Shown piece by piece: positions 50,170 to 62,711 of a stretch of DNA of 64,000 bases (the first letter of the stretch is position 1; every line of letters starts with the position of its first letter). This DNA comes from Centropus unirufus (Eukaryota; Chordata; Aves; Cuculiformes; Centropidae). The notes under the pieces are model-generated. The model had not been told where the DNA came from and ran no database searches. It worked only from the letters and a program-made list of their open reading frames with translations. Location: assembly GCA_013397695.1 (NCBI GenBank), contig VYZI01000835.1, forward strand, positions 1 to 64,000. The letters are read 5' to 3'. Position numbers and translations under genes: made by a program.

Positions 50170-53100
50170 CTGTAAGGGCAGAGGGGACAGTAAAAACACA
50201 TGAGACCCTGCGCTGAGAAATCTGAAGGCTCTGCAAGGTCGTTGCCTCTGCTGCAAATACCTCCAATTATGATTTAATTGACACAGCAATTAAAGGACAA
50301 AGGATACTGGAAGAAGAGAAGGGTCCAGGACACCTATGGAAATGAACAACTTATTTTATTAGTAAAGAAACCCCCAAAGCTGTAAAACTAGAGGTGCTGG
50401 GTGATTCAGAATGACACACGCTATGTGAAAAGGCACGGAGCAGGTACTTCCAAATTCTTTAATTTGGCAATTTCTTCTAACCATTAAGGAGAAATATCTC
50501 TGGCTGGGAACTTGCAAACTTCTTGAATGACAAATTAATTAATCTACTCTAATTTCAAACTTGTAAAACCTCTCCTACCCGCTAGCAAAAACGCATCCCC
50601 AAATAGACCTTCACAAGTTCTACTTTTCTTCTGCTCGATGAAGTCACCAGGCTGAGTTTGGATGCCGCTTTCCATGGCAACAGTGTTGCTGTAACACACA
50701 ATGAGGTTCTCTTCCTGTCGCAGCAAGTGATTTTAAGACACTGACATTTTCAGAAGCTTCCAGCAGTTTTTCAAGTCCCGGCTGGCCTGGAGTAAGCTGC
50801 TCTCCTGCAGTGCTAGAGCAACGCTCCAGTACTGCGCTAGCTCATAAGAAAAAGCAAAAAAGAGCAAACCCAATCCACTGTTATCCATGCTGCGCAAAAC
50901 TCTTAAATAAGGAAACATTTCTTTTCCTTCCAACTCAAGTTCCAGCCCTTCCGTCTCTGCTTACGGAGCTTGCTTTGATATTGTGCTTTAAGGAGATAAG
51001 ATAACAGCCTGCATTATGACTGCAGGGTAGATACTAATTAATGATTTTTTTTCCTTAATCTTCTAGAGGCTAAATGGGCAGATCATTTACTCTGGATAAA
51101 GATTAAGCATTAAGCCAAATTAAGCCCAAGCATTCTAGGCTTTACTATCAATTCCTTTCCTTCCAGGAACTACATGCTAGTAGTCCCAAGCAAGAGCTGA
51201 ACAAATCGCTCTTGGTAACTGCTAAGCACCACAGCCTCCCTCCTCCTTTCCATTCCGAAATGAAGCTTGCTGTTCAGCTTTTAAACGTTCTCCTGCTCAT
51301 GACTTAGTTTGAGCTACTTCAGGGCAGACGGACTGGAAGCTTCAGACCATAAAAACCATAGTGGAACGCTGGGATGAGCTGTGAAGACTTGGACAGCAAC
51401 ACGGTCTCACGTCCCCATACAAAGCCAGTAAACCAGCACTACAACTTTAAACGCCGCTCCTAAGTGAACACAGTTCTCTAAAAGGCAAGTTTACAGGAGG
51501 ACAGAAGCCAATGGAATACAGGTAGAGTTGGGATGCAACAACATATCTAACCCGACTGATCTACTATAGTCCTGTCAAGCCAAATGGAAAGGAAACCCAT
51601 CAGGTAGCAGAGCAGTGAAGGTGAACTCACCCCCGCATTTAGGATTGGGACAGTTGCTGGCCAAGCTCAGGTACCGGACGAGGTTCTCCGGGAGATCGCT
51701 GGGAGCGTAAGGAACGTTGCGGGTTTTAATTGTGCGTCCAGCGAGTTCCTGAAGGCTTGGGGGATTGTAGGTCAGGTCACGGACAAAACGAACCACCAGT
51801 GGGTTCCCACGCAAGCTCAGCTCTTCCAGGTGAACCAGGTTAAGGATCTCTCGAGGAAGGTAAGTCAGCAGGTTATTGTGCAGGCTAAGGGAACGCAGGG
51901 AATGCAGCCTGAGGACGGAGACGGAAATTCAGTCAAGATGTGCAAGCAAAATCATTCCATGTTACACAGACCTGGTTACTCTCCTCTCTCCCACCAATTC
52001 CTTTCCCTTTGGCTTGTCTTCCTTTTGAAGTATAAAGCCATGCCAAAAGAGCTGCTATTCTTCCAGCACATGCAATGCCCTCAAAAGCCTGGCCCAGCTT
52101 CAGAACATCTGTTGAAGAAGCACAGTCTTAAGTATGCTGCTGTCCCTCTCAGTACTCCCCCGCCAAGCACCCTCAAAAAGGGAGTACAGACCGAGGCATA
52201 CAGACAAAGGCATACAGACCGAGTGCTTTTGGGGGGAGATAATGTTTCCCTGTACCCTGCATAGGCATCAAAAATAGTTCCATGCTTTGAATAAGTCACC
52301 TGCTTTCGCTCGTGCATTAAAGATGATTGCTGGTAGGCAGCCAGCCTCGGAAAACCCCATGTTTTCACTGCTTGTGGCTACATCCCCTTGTGCTGTGATA
52401 TTAATCTCGAAAGCTGAGCAAGGTCAGGCCAGGCTGGCACCAGCACTGGTGACAAGCAGCTTCTTGGCTGTTGGAGCAGGTGCTCTCCTCTCTCAGGAAG
52501 CATGAAGCCATGCTCCAGGACAGTGTCCAGTGATGCTCTCAAACCAGCATAACTTAGAAGACAGCTGGAGTCATTAAACATCGCACATCAAGAATAATCC
52601 CACTGCACCATCAAGTTCCAACTTGGAAAACTCCACGCTGCCATTCGATTGCTTTTGGGGTTTCAGCTATACACTGAATTCTTCACCTCCCACCTTAGTC
52701 TACCCAAAGTTTGCAGTATCCTCTTTCCCCCATTATGAGATAAAGCAGTTAAAAGGTCCTCTGGAGCTGTGCTGTAGGATTTAACAAACACTAAGACATC
52801 CTGAGATCCTAGGGTAAGAAAAGCCAAGGGAACACAGGGGTGGTGTAAGACAAAAGCACACATAAAAAAGCTTTGGGTGAAAGACAAATCAGACCAATCA
52901 TTCATCACTAAAGAATATGACAGCACAGAAGTTAATATTTTTTTAATTGCCCAGGTACTTCTCCGGGCTCCCTATACAGATCTATTAATTGACTTTAAAG
53001 CGTATACTGGGTGACCTTTTTCTCCCATAACCCTCTGATTGTGACTTCCATGTTATACGTTCATGACCCTGCCTGCAGTGCACCAAGCTCAGGATCCTCC

Positions 53101-56100
53101 TGTTCAAGTCTAATCACATCACAAACAGAAGGACAAACGGATGCTCCACAGTGCTTTTATCCACACATGCAGGAGAAAAAGTTGGAAGAATTGATTACAG
53201 CTGGTGGCTGATGACAGTAAATACTCACTGTGCCAGCTGCGGTGGAATGCTCTGGATCTTGTTGTCACACAGAACTAGGTAGCTTAGAGAAGGCAGGTTT
53301 GCTAATTCAGGTGGAATTGAAGTAATGAAATTGCCTCCAAGGTACAGAAACTCCAGACTGAAAAAGAAAAGAGAAAACACCTATTTCATTCAGTTCATTT
53401 CCAGTTTCAGTTAAAACTAGGTCTTCTCATCTTCTGCATGTCTTCAAGAAAATTCATAGATGACTATGCATAAGGTAATTTGCTGGGGGCGGGGGGAGAA
53501 GATGAGTTCCACAAAAATTGCAGCAGAGCTGCTGTTTCACAACAGAGAATGCTGAGATTTACCTGCCAGTCACCACTACCTCTGTAGGCAGGCACCAGAC
53601 AACTAAGCATTCCTACGTCAAGCCCTCACACAAAGCTCTTGCTCGTTTTCCCAAGGAAGAACAGCCTGCACACACTTGGCCTGCAGCATGACCCAGCTCC
53701 TGGTGCAGCCTCTCAGTTTCAACAGGAGCCAAGCAAGAGAGCAGCGGCTCTTGCCGAAAATCATGGCCCTGGACAAGCACGCTTTACGGTATCGTTTGAC
53801 TCCTTGATGACTAACTGAAACCTTTCAGCAGAAGTTGGAGGCATCTGGCTGTGCTTCGATACAATTCGGATACCAACAAAACCCCAGCTGCCAACAGCAC
53901 AAGGTGCATCTAAGTCACAAAAGGACGTGCATGCAATTTGTCAGACAGACCCATTTCAGTGTACTGAAGTCACAGAGCCCAAAGCTACCAAAAACTGGGC
54001 TTAACTGCAGTTTGGACTGAAATTTAACCTTCTAGAAAGAAACATTTGCAAGCATTTCTCTTTAACATAATAGCATCAAGTCCCTATTTCACAAACAGTT
54101 TTCCTCCCTTGTTCTCAGATGTTGTCAGAAGAGGAGCAAAGCCAGGTGCAGTTTGGGTACTTTTGGCTGGGGAAAGATGCTACTGCTAATCACAGTCTAG
54201 ACAACACATTTTCCCATGCCTGAAGCAGCGGATCCAACAGTCCTGTCTCCAGGTGTCTGCGGCACTCAAAGCTGGTTCAGTATCTCCAGTACACACTCAG
54301 CTGCCTAACTACAGTGTTTTGAGCCCCTAACGAAGCCCAGAGTTTTAACCAAATTCCTTCTTCAACCTCCGCTGCCTCCCAAGGTGGATTCAGGCTGCTT
54401 GGCTCTCATTCGGAATTTAACTGCTGACACTAGAATTCCTAGGCATATTTCAACTCCGTGCCACTGCTGGAGCCCACATTGAAAACTGTTGGGCAAGGGA
54501 GTTCTATTAATGTGGATTTCAATGTTTAAACAAGGTTTAGATGAGTACCAAGTCTCCACTTCCTCGGCAAAGTGAATAATTAACTCTTCATCCTCTATGT
54601 TTAAAGACAATAATGCCCACGAAGCCACATTGCATAAAACAAGTACTAGCAGGGAAGGGGAGGAAGGGTGCAAAATATACAGTCAATAGTGGGTTTGAAA
54701 TTCATTTCAAGGTGCGAAATGTGCAAGATCAGTTTATTGCACAAACTGAGCATGCAGAAACACTGCCTACAAAGTATTCCCAGCTTTCACATCCATTCTT
54801 TGTGAAGTCCGTGTCATGAGAACGCTCAGTTAAACCAGCTAGGATGTACAGCCCCAAAGTTAGACCTGGCACTACCTAAAAATCCACTAAACAAGTTAAT
54901 TCCTTCGCTGGCAACAAAGGGCTTCTTTGAAACTGTTTTCTTTACACCCATCTTCTGAATCACCTTTTAGAAGTTAGCAGACTAAGTGGGCCCAGACTAG
55001 TACAGCAAATTCAATTTCCAACATCAACTTAAGACATGAATTAGATAGTAAATTTATGTTAAAAGCACAGGGAGGCTCTTTTGAAATGGTAAAAAAAAAC
55101 TTATTTTAAATGCAGCAAGGATATTCTTCCAGCTTCCACGGGAACACTGCTCAGTAGGCAAAAGCAACCCCCAAGTCCCACTCCCCAGATACAACTTGCT
55201 AGAAGGATCTTTAGCCTAGCCTTGGCTGAGCAAGATGAAGAGTGACTTAACAACCATCTCTGCACCAAAGGAAAGCATCAACTGCTGCCTGAGCAAAGCT
55301 AATCACAACACGGGCAAGGACTCTGAGGAGACACAACCCTTTTGTGATCGCACCACTGGGGCCACAGTTCGTTCCTAGCTCACCTACTCCTGCCCTGACT
55401 TTCGTGTTGGACCCGTACCAAGAGACTAAGGCAATGTTGGCTCAAATTGTCCTACCAGAGGGATAATTTGCCCCTCAGTAAGACAGGCAAGAGCACTGCC
55501 GAGCTCTGCCCTCCTCACAAGAGCCCCTCTAACAAGGCAATCCCCATCGTTTATCACAGTTTGTCCACAGCAGAGCCAGGACTGAGCTGAGCGAAAGCTT
55601 CTAGCTAACCTTTCACACTGAGACCTAGTTTTTCTGACAATCATTAATCTGCGTAGTCATTCGGACCAGCCAGCTAAGGTCTTGTGCATCGCTGTGTACA
55701 CAGAGGGAGAGCTGGAATTTTTCTGTCCTTTCTAAAGTCAGCCCGGGAACCCAGAAAAGCCAGAGAACAACCAGCCTCAAATGAACATTAGCTCAGCTCC
55801 TGAAGTGAGAATAAATGAAGTATTTCCAACCTCTGGCTCAACAAGTTTCAAGAGGGGACAACCGCTAACAAAATCCATCCCCCAAAAAACCCCAAACTCC
55901 CTCCATTCAAAGGAGTAGCTAATGGAGGCTGACACCTTCTCTCCTGCCTTTTAGTGATATTTAGAAATACATGGATAAAAGGCCAGAGTCCCTTTCAGCC
56001 TCGTATCCAGCAGGCCCTTTGCTCAGCGCAGCAGTTCTGACCAAGCAGCAGCCAGCACACAAGGCCCATCACGTCACCCCTCTCTACCTGGGGCTCATGG

Positions 56101-59100
56101 AGGCTGGCAGTGAAACCCCTTTTATAATACATATAGGAAGGGAAATGCTCAAACAACTCTGAATCAACTCAGGTGGTGGCAGCAACGTTTTGACACGCCA
56201 TGTACATCCTGGAGGTTTCCCTGGAGGTTTCCAGGTCATCATTTATCACAACACAAAAAAAAAAAAGCCCTCAAACACTCAGCAAGTGAGAGCCCACCCT
56301 GAGCACTAGATGTATTTTTTACATCAATTACCACGACGTGTTTCATGCGGTGAATCTCTTCTGGCACAGAAGATAACTCACATTTTCAGTCCACCCTGTT
56401 TCCCCACAGATGCTTCTCTGGATAAAATCTATCAGCTGACATCAAACAGATGCATCTAAATAGGTAATCTAAAAAGAAACAATGGAGCCAGAAATAGCTC
56501 CAGGCCTTTTTAAGATAAACTTTTCAGCAAGAAATTTCCAGGCCAGTTTTGAGGCTCATGCAAGGGTGGAATTTAAAAGCAGCCCACAATGTGCTCCTGT
56601 TAACCCTGTTCTACGATTTGCTAATTCCTGAGAGAACTGCACAGCTTTTGCTGACAGGCAAATTTAAGATCAAACGGTCGACTGAAAACTATTTGCAAAA
56701 CGTTTGAAGAGGGGAAGAAAAAGGGAAGCAGCAAGCAGATTTCCTAATGCTGTCTCTTTATCAAAGCTTCCCTTGCCATTTTTCCCACACTGCAGCAGCC
56801 GTTCTTAAGCGTATGCTTGTCTAACACGCTTAATACTACCTAGGAATAAAAGCAAATACTCTGGTTTTCAGGGCATCTAAGCCTTTACACAAAACTCAGA
56901 TGAATATAGCAAGGCGTTTGGGGCCTTTGATCCCAGCCCTTGCGTAACTGGGCTTCACTAGAGGAATCCAAGCAGGAGGGATAGGAGCATGCACAGCAGA
57001 TGCCTGGTAAGGCCAGCCTTTTTTCCAGGCTCCTTCCACCTGCTCCTGGTGCTCTGATGAGCATCAGAGTATTAATTAGAAGGGTAGGAGTAAACTTACC
57101 TCAGGAGATTCAAGGTACAGATCGCATTTTGCCAAGATCTTCAGGATTCTTCCCCTTTAGGAGACCCTCGCAAGACATTTGCCCAAGCGTGCGCTCCGAT
57201 GAGGACAACCCACGCACCCTCAAGCCAGAAGGCACAGCTGGACAGTGAAGATCGCAGCTGTACTTTACCAGATTTCCCAAACAAATCTTATCCCAAATGG
57301 GCACAAGCAGATGCCTGCATTTTAGCTCACCAGCCGTAATAAACAATGCCTCTTAGTGCATCCCCAGCTGGATCAGCAGAGAGAGGAGACGCACAACTAG
57401 TGCAGCAGTTGGGATGTCTACATGGATCACGGTGCGAATAAAGTCTGGAAGTCTGACCATAACACTGGAAACACAGCAAGGTCACTGTTGGAAGGAAAAA
57501 CTACAGAGAACAGGACACCCCGGACCACCTATGCTAAGGTCATCTTTTCTCTGGCAACAAACAGGAGAGCAATTCTCTCACCCAGGTGGTGCATTTTCCA
57601 CCCTGTGTTCGCAGCGACAGCCAATGCTGCAATTCAGGTCTGGCACTGTGCTGACCCCACCAGCTGGCAGTACCTGGGAGTGGTGGGCATACAGAAGCAG
57701 CTGGCACAGCCTCAGTGTGAGCATAAAAGCCTTTAGCAGGGCCCACACTTGAGTTTCTCAGAACCTTAAGAGGCTCCTGCAGGTCTCCAGGCGCTTACGG
57801 TGGAATTAGGAGAAAAGAGCATTGTGTTTTCCTAATGGACAACACAAAGCAAAGGCTATCCCTCCTTGCTGATGGCATGCTATGATCTTGCTCCGGCGGT
57901 GACAGCAACCAAGATCATCCACTTATGAAGCCATGTGAAGGAAGCTTCAAGCACCAGGACATCTACAGGTGGTCCTTCTACAATGGCCTAGGAGGTAACT
58001 GATAATCAAGGGAAAGGCATTCGCTTCCACAGCGGATCTTGTGCTGCCCACAAAGATTTGCATAGGGAAGGATGGGGCAAATGGCTGGAAGGAGAAAGAC
58101 AAGACAGCAGCAGAACTGGCTGTGGTTCTTATTGCTATTCATTAACTTGCCAGATCCCTTGGAACACGCTAGTGAAAAGGTTTTGCCCAAAATGCCTGAC
58201 CCCGGCTTGCTGCAATGTCGTGGTTCTACTGTCTTCATGCAAGTTACAACACATGGCACACGTCTCTCACGCCAGGACCTTTGGGACTGTAGCCACCAGC
58301 ATGTACCCTCTCCTTTGGCAGACCAGATCCACCAGCTTTCCATTCCTTCACCTTACCTTACCTGCTGTACCGCTGGCCTTCACCAGACCTGATGTGCTGA
58401 TCCTTCAAAAGCTACAACAGGAAACTGTATGGGGTGCAGGGGAAAGATGTAAGGCTTAGTTAAGAATGACTTTCTGAAAAAAAAATAATCTCAGAGCTCA
58501 GACGTTCTCTGGAACCGTAAAAAGTCTTTCTAGATCTAGTCTGCCCAGCTCTATAATCAGTGACTGAAGCAAAAGGGAAGCTGCCAGGGTTACAGGCAGA
58601 ACTGCTGGCCTCAGAAACTCTAGTACCAGCAGGAGGAACGTGTCTGGTCAAAGTGCTGCCTGCATTCCTTTGTGGTCTCGGAGACCATGAGACATGAGAA
58701 AAATTTCTTTATGGGCAGCTGCACATGGAAAACAGCTCAAAGTCTCGGCTTGCCAGCAACAGCAAGATGGACACTTGAGCTGTGAGTTTAACAGAAGCCC
58801 CAACACCTACACCAGGTTGCACCTTCCCATCCCAGAGCCTGGAAATGAACATATGGCTCTGTGTTGCCCTGCCACAGCAGCTGGCTCTGCTCTGTCCTTG
58901 CTCAGGCTCCTTTTACTCACTCCAACACTAAGCACGCTCACTTTGTGGACACTCCTCCTGTTGGCAGGTGGGAGAAGGGTCTTGCATCAGTTTCTCTCCA
59001 TTACATATTTGCTTTCCTTTTGGCAAGGGTGTCAGGTCATTGGTTACCTGGCTCCCAACAAGTAGATTCAGCATTCCCTTTGGAGAAATATTAGATTGTG

Positions 59101-62100
59101 AAGTACTGTTTTCTCCCAGCTCTGGCAAGCAAACATGCTGCGTTACTTAAGCAGTCCTTGATACAGCAAAGTCATTAACGGCACAGCAGTAAAGAAGCCA
59201 AGAGCCCTGGTGGAGCACAGATTCGCTATCTTGAGCTAAAGTTCAATGATATTACGGTGACACGTTAGCAGAGATTACGCGGGCAGCAGACACAAGCTGG
59301 GTCTAGCCTGGTTTTCCTACCTGACACATCACTTTGTAACGATAAATTGACAGCTCAATAGCCTTGGCCGCATTTGCCCTCTCAGGATTGTCATTCCAGG
59401 GTTCAAGCACGGCCAGCCCAAGAAAAGCTGCAGGACAGGAAAAACGGGAGACGTGCTGCAGGGCAGGCCAGAGGAACAAGGCAGAGTAACCAGGCAGCAG
59501 TGGTTTGAAAGGCGATGCTGCACGGAGCACAGCACACAGCCCACTGGGGCACCACGCGTAGTGCTAAGTACCTTGGTACCTTCCTGGGGTCAGCGGCGTA
59601 ACAAAAAACAGGGGTGAGGTTTGTTTTCTTGGGGACAGGAAATAAGGAAAGAGAAACCACAACCACAGAGAGCAGCATGGCTTTGCCTTAGAGGTGGGCA
59701 CAACAATCGGATCATGGTACCAAGCGTGCTATGGAAGCAACACGGATCACCTCCCATGCACGACAGCCCTGAGGCTCCTCCTCATGACAGCCCCAACCCA
59801 GGATGCATCCCAGCACTGCTGAGAAGGACACTGGGATTCTTTAGCACCCAAAATGCCTCACAGCATCTCTCAAACTTAGCTTAACAGAGCATTGCTCCAG
59901 ACCACCAACAGGTGCCCACCGTACCATCTGGACAAAAGCTGTACACCCAGTTTTATACTGCAGAGGACAAAACCTTTGCCTGCCAGCACTCAAGCAGTTC
60001 TGGTACCTGCAACCTAGGACCATGGGAAACAGAATCCCATATGCAACATCATGTGCTTCCACTGGGTGCAGCTCTGCTGAGCCATCAGGCTGAACGCAGC
60101 TACAAAGGGTCAAGGTTGCTGGAATCTGCATAAGAGAGGGTGCCCCTGGCAAGTCCCTTGGCACGGAACTGGAGTGAAGAAAGTTCAGACCCCAGGCCTT
60201 AGCACAGAGCCACACGTGGGCTGATCTGAGGCCTGAGGAACCAGCAGAACACACTCAGGTGACCACGTGTAACGTGCAAGTCAGAACACGGCTCCCAGCT
60301 TGCTCAGGAGAATGGCAGGCTTCAGAAGTACCTAACTCAGGCCAGTGTGGGCAGCTGATATCCCGTCCCACCTAAGATCCATTCCGACTCCACCAATGTC
60401 CCTAACAGCCATGATTCAACCATAGGTTCCTACATCATCAGCCTGCAGTGGCCTGATCCAGCCCCAGAGCCGGATGCACCTCTACACCTGAGCACAGCCT
60501 CGGGCTCTATGCTTCAGAAGATCCATCAGCTGATCTGTCAGATCTACATGAACGGGACGGGCGGGGAGAAACACAACAAAAACCCAACTGTGCCAGCGAG
60601 CACCCTGATGAGACGGGAGCTGCATCAGCAGAAAGGCCTTATTGTCTGCATAAGTCACAACCAGATCTTTATTCTCCTGTGCAGTCCCGTTGTGCAGCTG
60701 TGAGCGGGATGAGAGCCGGGGTTTCCGTTTGCCCTTCCCTACAGACCTGTACTAAAGCAAAGCCACGCAGTGTCTTCTGCGTGTCACCACGGGCACCAAC
60801 CACGCTGTCATCAGGAGAGCCTCCCCGTCACCAAGGTAGCCCGAGGACTGGGAAATCCTGAAAGATTCCACGTGGCAAGCGCCGAAGGCTCAGCACCCAC
60901 CCTAAGAGTGCCTTTGGAGTAACCCAGCCTGATGAAGGGCAAGAGACAATTTAGCAGCAGTGGTGGAGACATCTGAGGCTGGAAAAAATGGACTCCCCAG
61001 GTGGGACCCAGATGCCGTTTTGCTGTCACCTCGAGACCTGTACCAAAGCAAGGCCACCACTGTGCCTTCTGCACGTCAACAACCAACTCTATCATCAGGA
61101 GAGCTTCCCCACCACCAAGGCAGGCCAAGGACTCAGAAATCCGGAGAGTCGCCCGTTTGGTGAGCGTGGAAGGTCCCCAGCCTGCCTCAAGTGTGACTTT
61201 GAGTAACTCGAGCTGATGAAGAGATAGCAGCGGTGCTTGAAGACATCTGAGGCTGGAAAACATGGGCCCTCCGAGCAGGATCCAGACACTATTTTGCGCT
61301 TGCCTGGAGGCCTGCGCTAAAGCAGAGCCACGCTGCGCCTGGTGCGTGCTGGTCTCCTCGCCACTGCTCACGCCAACCCCACCTCCACCAGGAGGGCCTC
61401 CAAGGCACATCCTGAAGATTCCATGTGGCAGGTGCTGAAGGCTCAGTGTCCACCTGAAAAGCGACTTTGGAGTAACCCAGCCTGAAGAAGGGCAAGAGAA
61501 AGGCCCGCAGCAGCAGTGCCTGGGGACATCTGAGGCTGCACAAACCCCACCTCCCGAGCCGAGGCCAGATCCCATTTTGCTCTTGCCTGGAGACCAAAGC
61601 AGAGCCTTCTGCACGCCAACAACCACGCTGTCATCAGGAACGCTTCCCCGCCACCGAGGCAGCCCAGAGGACTGGGAAACCCTGCCAGTCGCCCGGCGTG
61701 GCTTCGAGCAACCCAAGCCGCTGCAGAGCCAGGTCGGCAGCGCCTGGAGACCCCCGAGGCTGGATAAGGAGGGAGCCAGCCTCCGGGCGCGCATCCCGCT
61801 CTGCGGCGGGAAAAGCCGCCTGGCTCCGCTTCGCCCGCCCTCCCCGCGCTCACCTGCGGAGCTCCTGGATGTCGGGCGGGATGCCGTGGAGCCGGTTGCC
61901 GCCGAGGCTGAGGCTGCGCAGCCCCCGCAGCGCCAGCAGGGCGGGCGGGAGCTCGGCGAAGCGATTCCCGCTGAGGTTGAGGACGCGGAGGGAGCGGCCG
62001 AGCGGCGCCCGCCCCAGCCCCTTGGGCAGCGAGCCGGGCGCTCCCAGCCGGTTGTTCTTGGCCAGCAGCGTGTGCAGGCGCGGCAGCGCCAGCAGCTCCG

Positions 62101-62410
62101 CGCCCAGCTCCGCCAGCCCCGTCCCGCTCACATCCAGCACCTCCAGCGCCGGGAACCACTGCGCCAGCCCCGCGGGCAGCGCGCCCGGCACCCGCCGCGG
62201 CGGCAGCACCAGCCGCCTCGCCTCCGCGCTGCGCCGCGACCACAGCTCCGCCGCCAGCTCCGCGTCCTCGCCCGCCTGCTCCGAGCTCCGCGCCGCGGGG
62301 CCCGGCTCCGGCTCCTCCGAGCTCCGCGGCGCGGGGCCCGGCTCCGGCTCCTCGCCCGCCTGCTCCGAGCTCCGCCGCGCGGGGCCCGGCTCCATCCCCG
62401 CCGCCGCCAT
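49961..62410 (-). CDS. LRRC58: LRRC58, leucine-rich repeat protein (complete, 4 coding exons)
   Basis: Joined coding exons, high to low: 62410-61854, 53357-53229, 51908-51631, 50169-49961. Borders are GT-AG, the phases agree, and the product is 390 residues (human 371 as I recall). Residues 1-60 form an acidic, repeat-rich N-terminus unlike mammals. Leucine-rich repeats run from about 88 to 285 (LEVLDVSG, LRVLNLSGNRF, LRSLSLGGNRL, LEFLYLGGNFI, SYLVLCDNKI, LRSLSLHNNLL, LEELSLRGNPL). The C-terminus has a Cys cluster (CPNPKCGGVYFDSCVRQ, then FVDFCGKY and CSPECSSPC) and ends DEASVAARRMQKVLLG, nearly identical to mammals. It has no signal peptide or membrane segment, so it is probably cytosolic. 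I recall recent reports of LRRC58 as a cullin-RING substrate receptor for cysteine dioxygenase; this was not checked here. Confidence 0.97.
50170..51630 (-). other. LRRC58 intron 3
   Basis: 1.46 kb, AT-rich, with no repeat recognised. Confidence 0.85.
51631..51908 (-). CDS. LRRC58: LRRC58 coding exon 3
   Basis: 278 bases. Encodes LHSLRSLSLHNNLLTYLPRE, LEELSLRGNPLVVRFVRDLT, the region after the repeats, and ASNCPNPKCG, ending in phase 1. The acceptor is gtcctcag and the donor is GTGAGT. Confidence 0.97.
51909..53228 (-). other. LRRC58 intron 2
   Basis: 1.3 kb. A small imperfect repeat (ggcatacagac) occurs at about 52195-52220; nothing else recognised. Confidence 0.85.
53229..53357 (-). CDS. 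LRRC58: LRRC58 coding exon 2
   Basis: 129 bases. Encodes SLEFLYLGGNFITSIPPEL, then LPSLSYLVLCDNKIQSIPPQ, two LRR units. The acceptor is tttctttttcag and the donor is GTGAGT. Found from the conserved translation. Confidence 0.96.
53358..61853 (-). other. LRRC58 intron 1
   Basis: 8.5 kb. No CR1 recognised, unlike the rest of the window. The first 1.1 kb after exon 1 is filled with the diverged ~280 bp tandem repeat (60690-61770). A short A-run is at 56253-56265. No hidden exon recognised. Confidence 0.8.
60690..61770. repeat. Diverged ~280 bp tandem repeat, about 4 copies
   Basis: Anchor pieces recur in the same order: a cctgtaccaaagcaaggcc type block at about 60747, 61035, 61311 and 61591; catctgaggctg at about 60970, 61246 and 61528 with a diverged copy at about 61752; and gtcatcaggagagc type blocks in between. 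Spacings are roughly 276-288. Copies differ by base changes and small indels, so the array is old. It produces spurious open frames on both strands (such as 60811-61794). Confidence 0.85.
61854..62410 (-). CDS. LRRC58: LRRC58 coding exon 1
   Basis: 557 bases, ending in phase 2. The ATG at 62410 has A at -3 and G at +4; a second in-frame ATG is codon 6 (MAAAGMEPG). It encodes the acidic N-terminus, then LVLPPRRVPGALPAGLAQWF and the first repeats up to DIQELR. The frame stays open upstream into the minisatellite, but only by composition. The donor is GTGAGC. Confidence 0.93.
62281..62392 (-). repeat. In-frame coding repeat in LRRC58 exon 1
   Basis: Three near-identical 28-base blocks (62281-62308, 62317-62344, 62365-62392), spaced 36 and 48 bases apart, both multiples of three. 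They encode repeated EPGPA.RSSE units in the N-terminus. Confidence 0.9.
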
Positions 62411-62433
62411 CCTGACCGACGACCCCGCCGCCC

Positions 62434-62441
62434 TTTGCGTC
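62434..62441 (-). promoter_or_regulatory. C/EBP-CRE (ATF4-type) site upstream of LRRC58
   Basis: TGACGCAA on the minus strand, 24-31 bases before the start codon. This is the hybrid motif bound by ATF/CREB and C/EBP family dimers. A single 8-mer is weak evidence. Confidence 0.3.
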
Positions 62442-62478
62442 ACCCTGGGGGCTCCCGCCCCGCGCCGCCCCGGAACAT
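62440..62478 (-). CDS. Upstream ORF in the LRRC58 leader (12 codons)
   Basis: An ATG at 62478 opens a 12-codon frame, MFRGGAGREPPG, ending in TGA at 62442-62440, 29 bases before the LRRC58 start codon. If the transcript starts upstream of 62478 it could reduce translation of LRRC58. Expression is inferred only. Confidence 0.35.
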   Translation of the reverse strand: MFRGGAGREPPG

Positions 62479-62711
62479 GGATGGCGCCGTCCCCGTCTCC
62501 TGCAATCCCGAGAGCCCAGCCCGGGTCCCGGGCGCGCCCCGCGCTGCTCCGCGCGGGCCCCGCGTTGGGCACCCCCCGCCCCCCAACCCCGACACGAGCT
62601 CCGCCGCGGGTTGCGGAGCTCCGCGGGAGGCCCCGGAACCAGCATGGGGGAGGCGGGGGGAGGAGGAGGAGGAGGTGGGCAGGGATAGCGCCCGGGGCGA
62701 CGGTGCGGCCC

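Larger units (their letters stand above)
61780..62700 (-). promoter_or_regulatory. LRRC58 CpG-island promoter and exon 1 region
   Basis: Very GC- and CpG-rich DNA spanning exon 1 and about 300 bases upstream of the start codon, with no TATA box. It contains a short uORF (62478-62440), a TGACGCAA site and a GAGGAGGAGG run near 62670. The transcription start is not determined. Confidence 0.6.
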
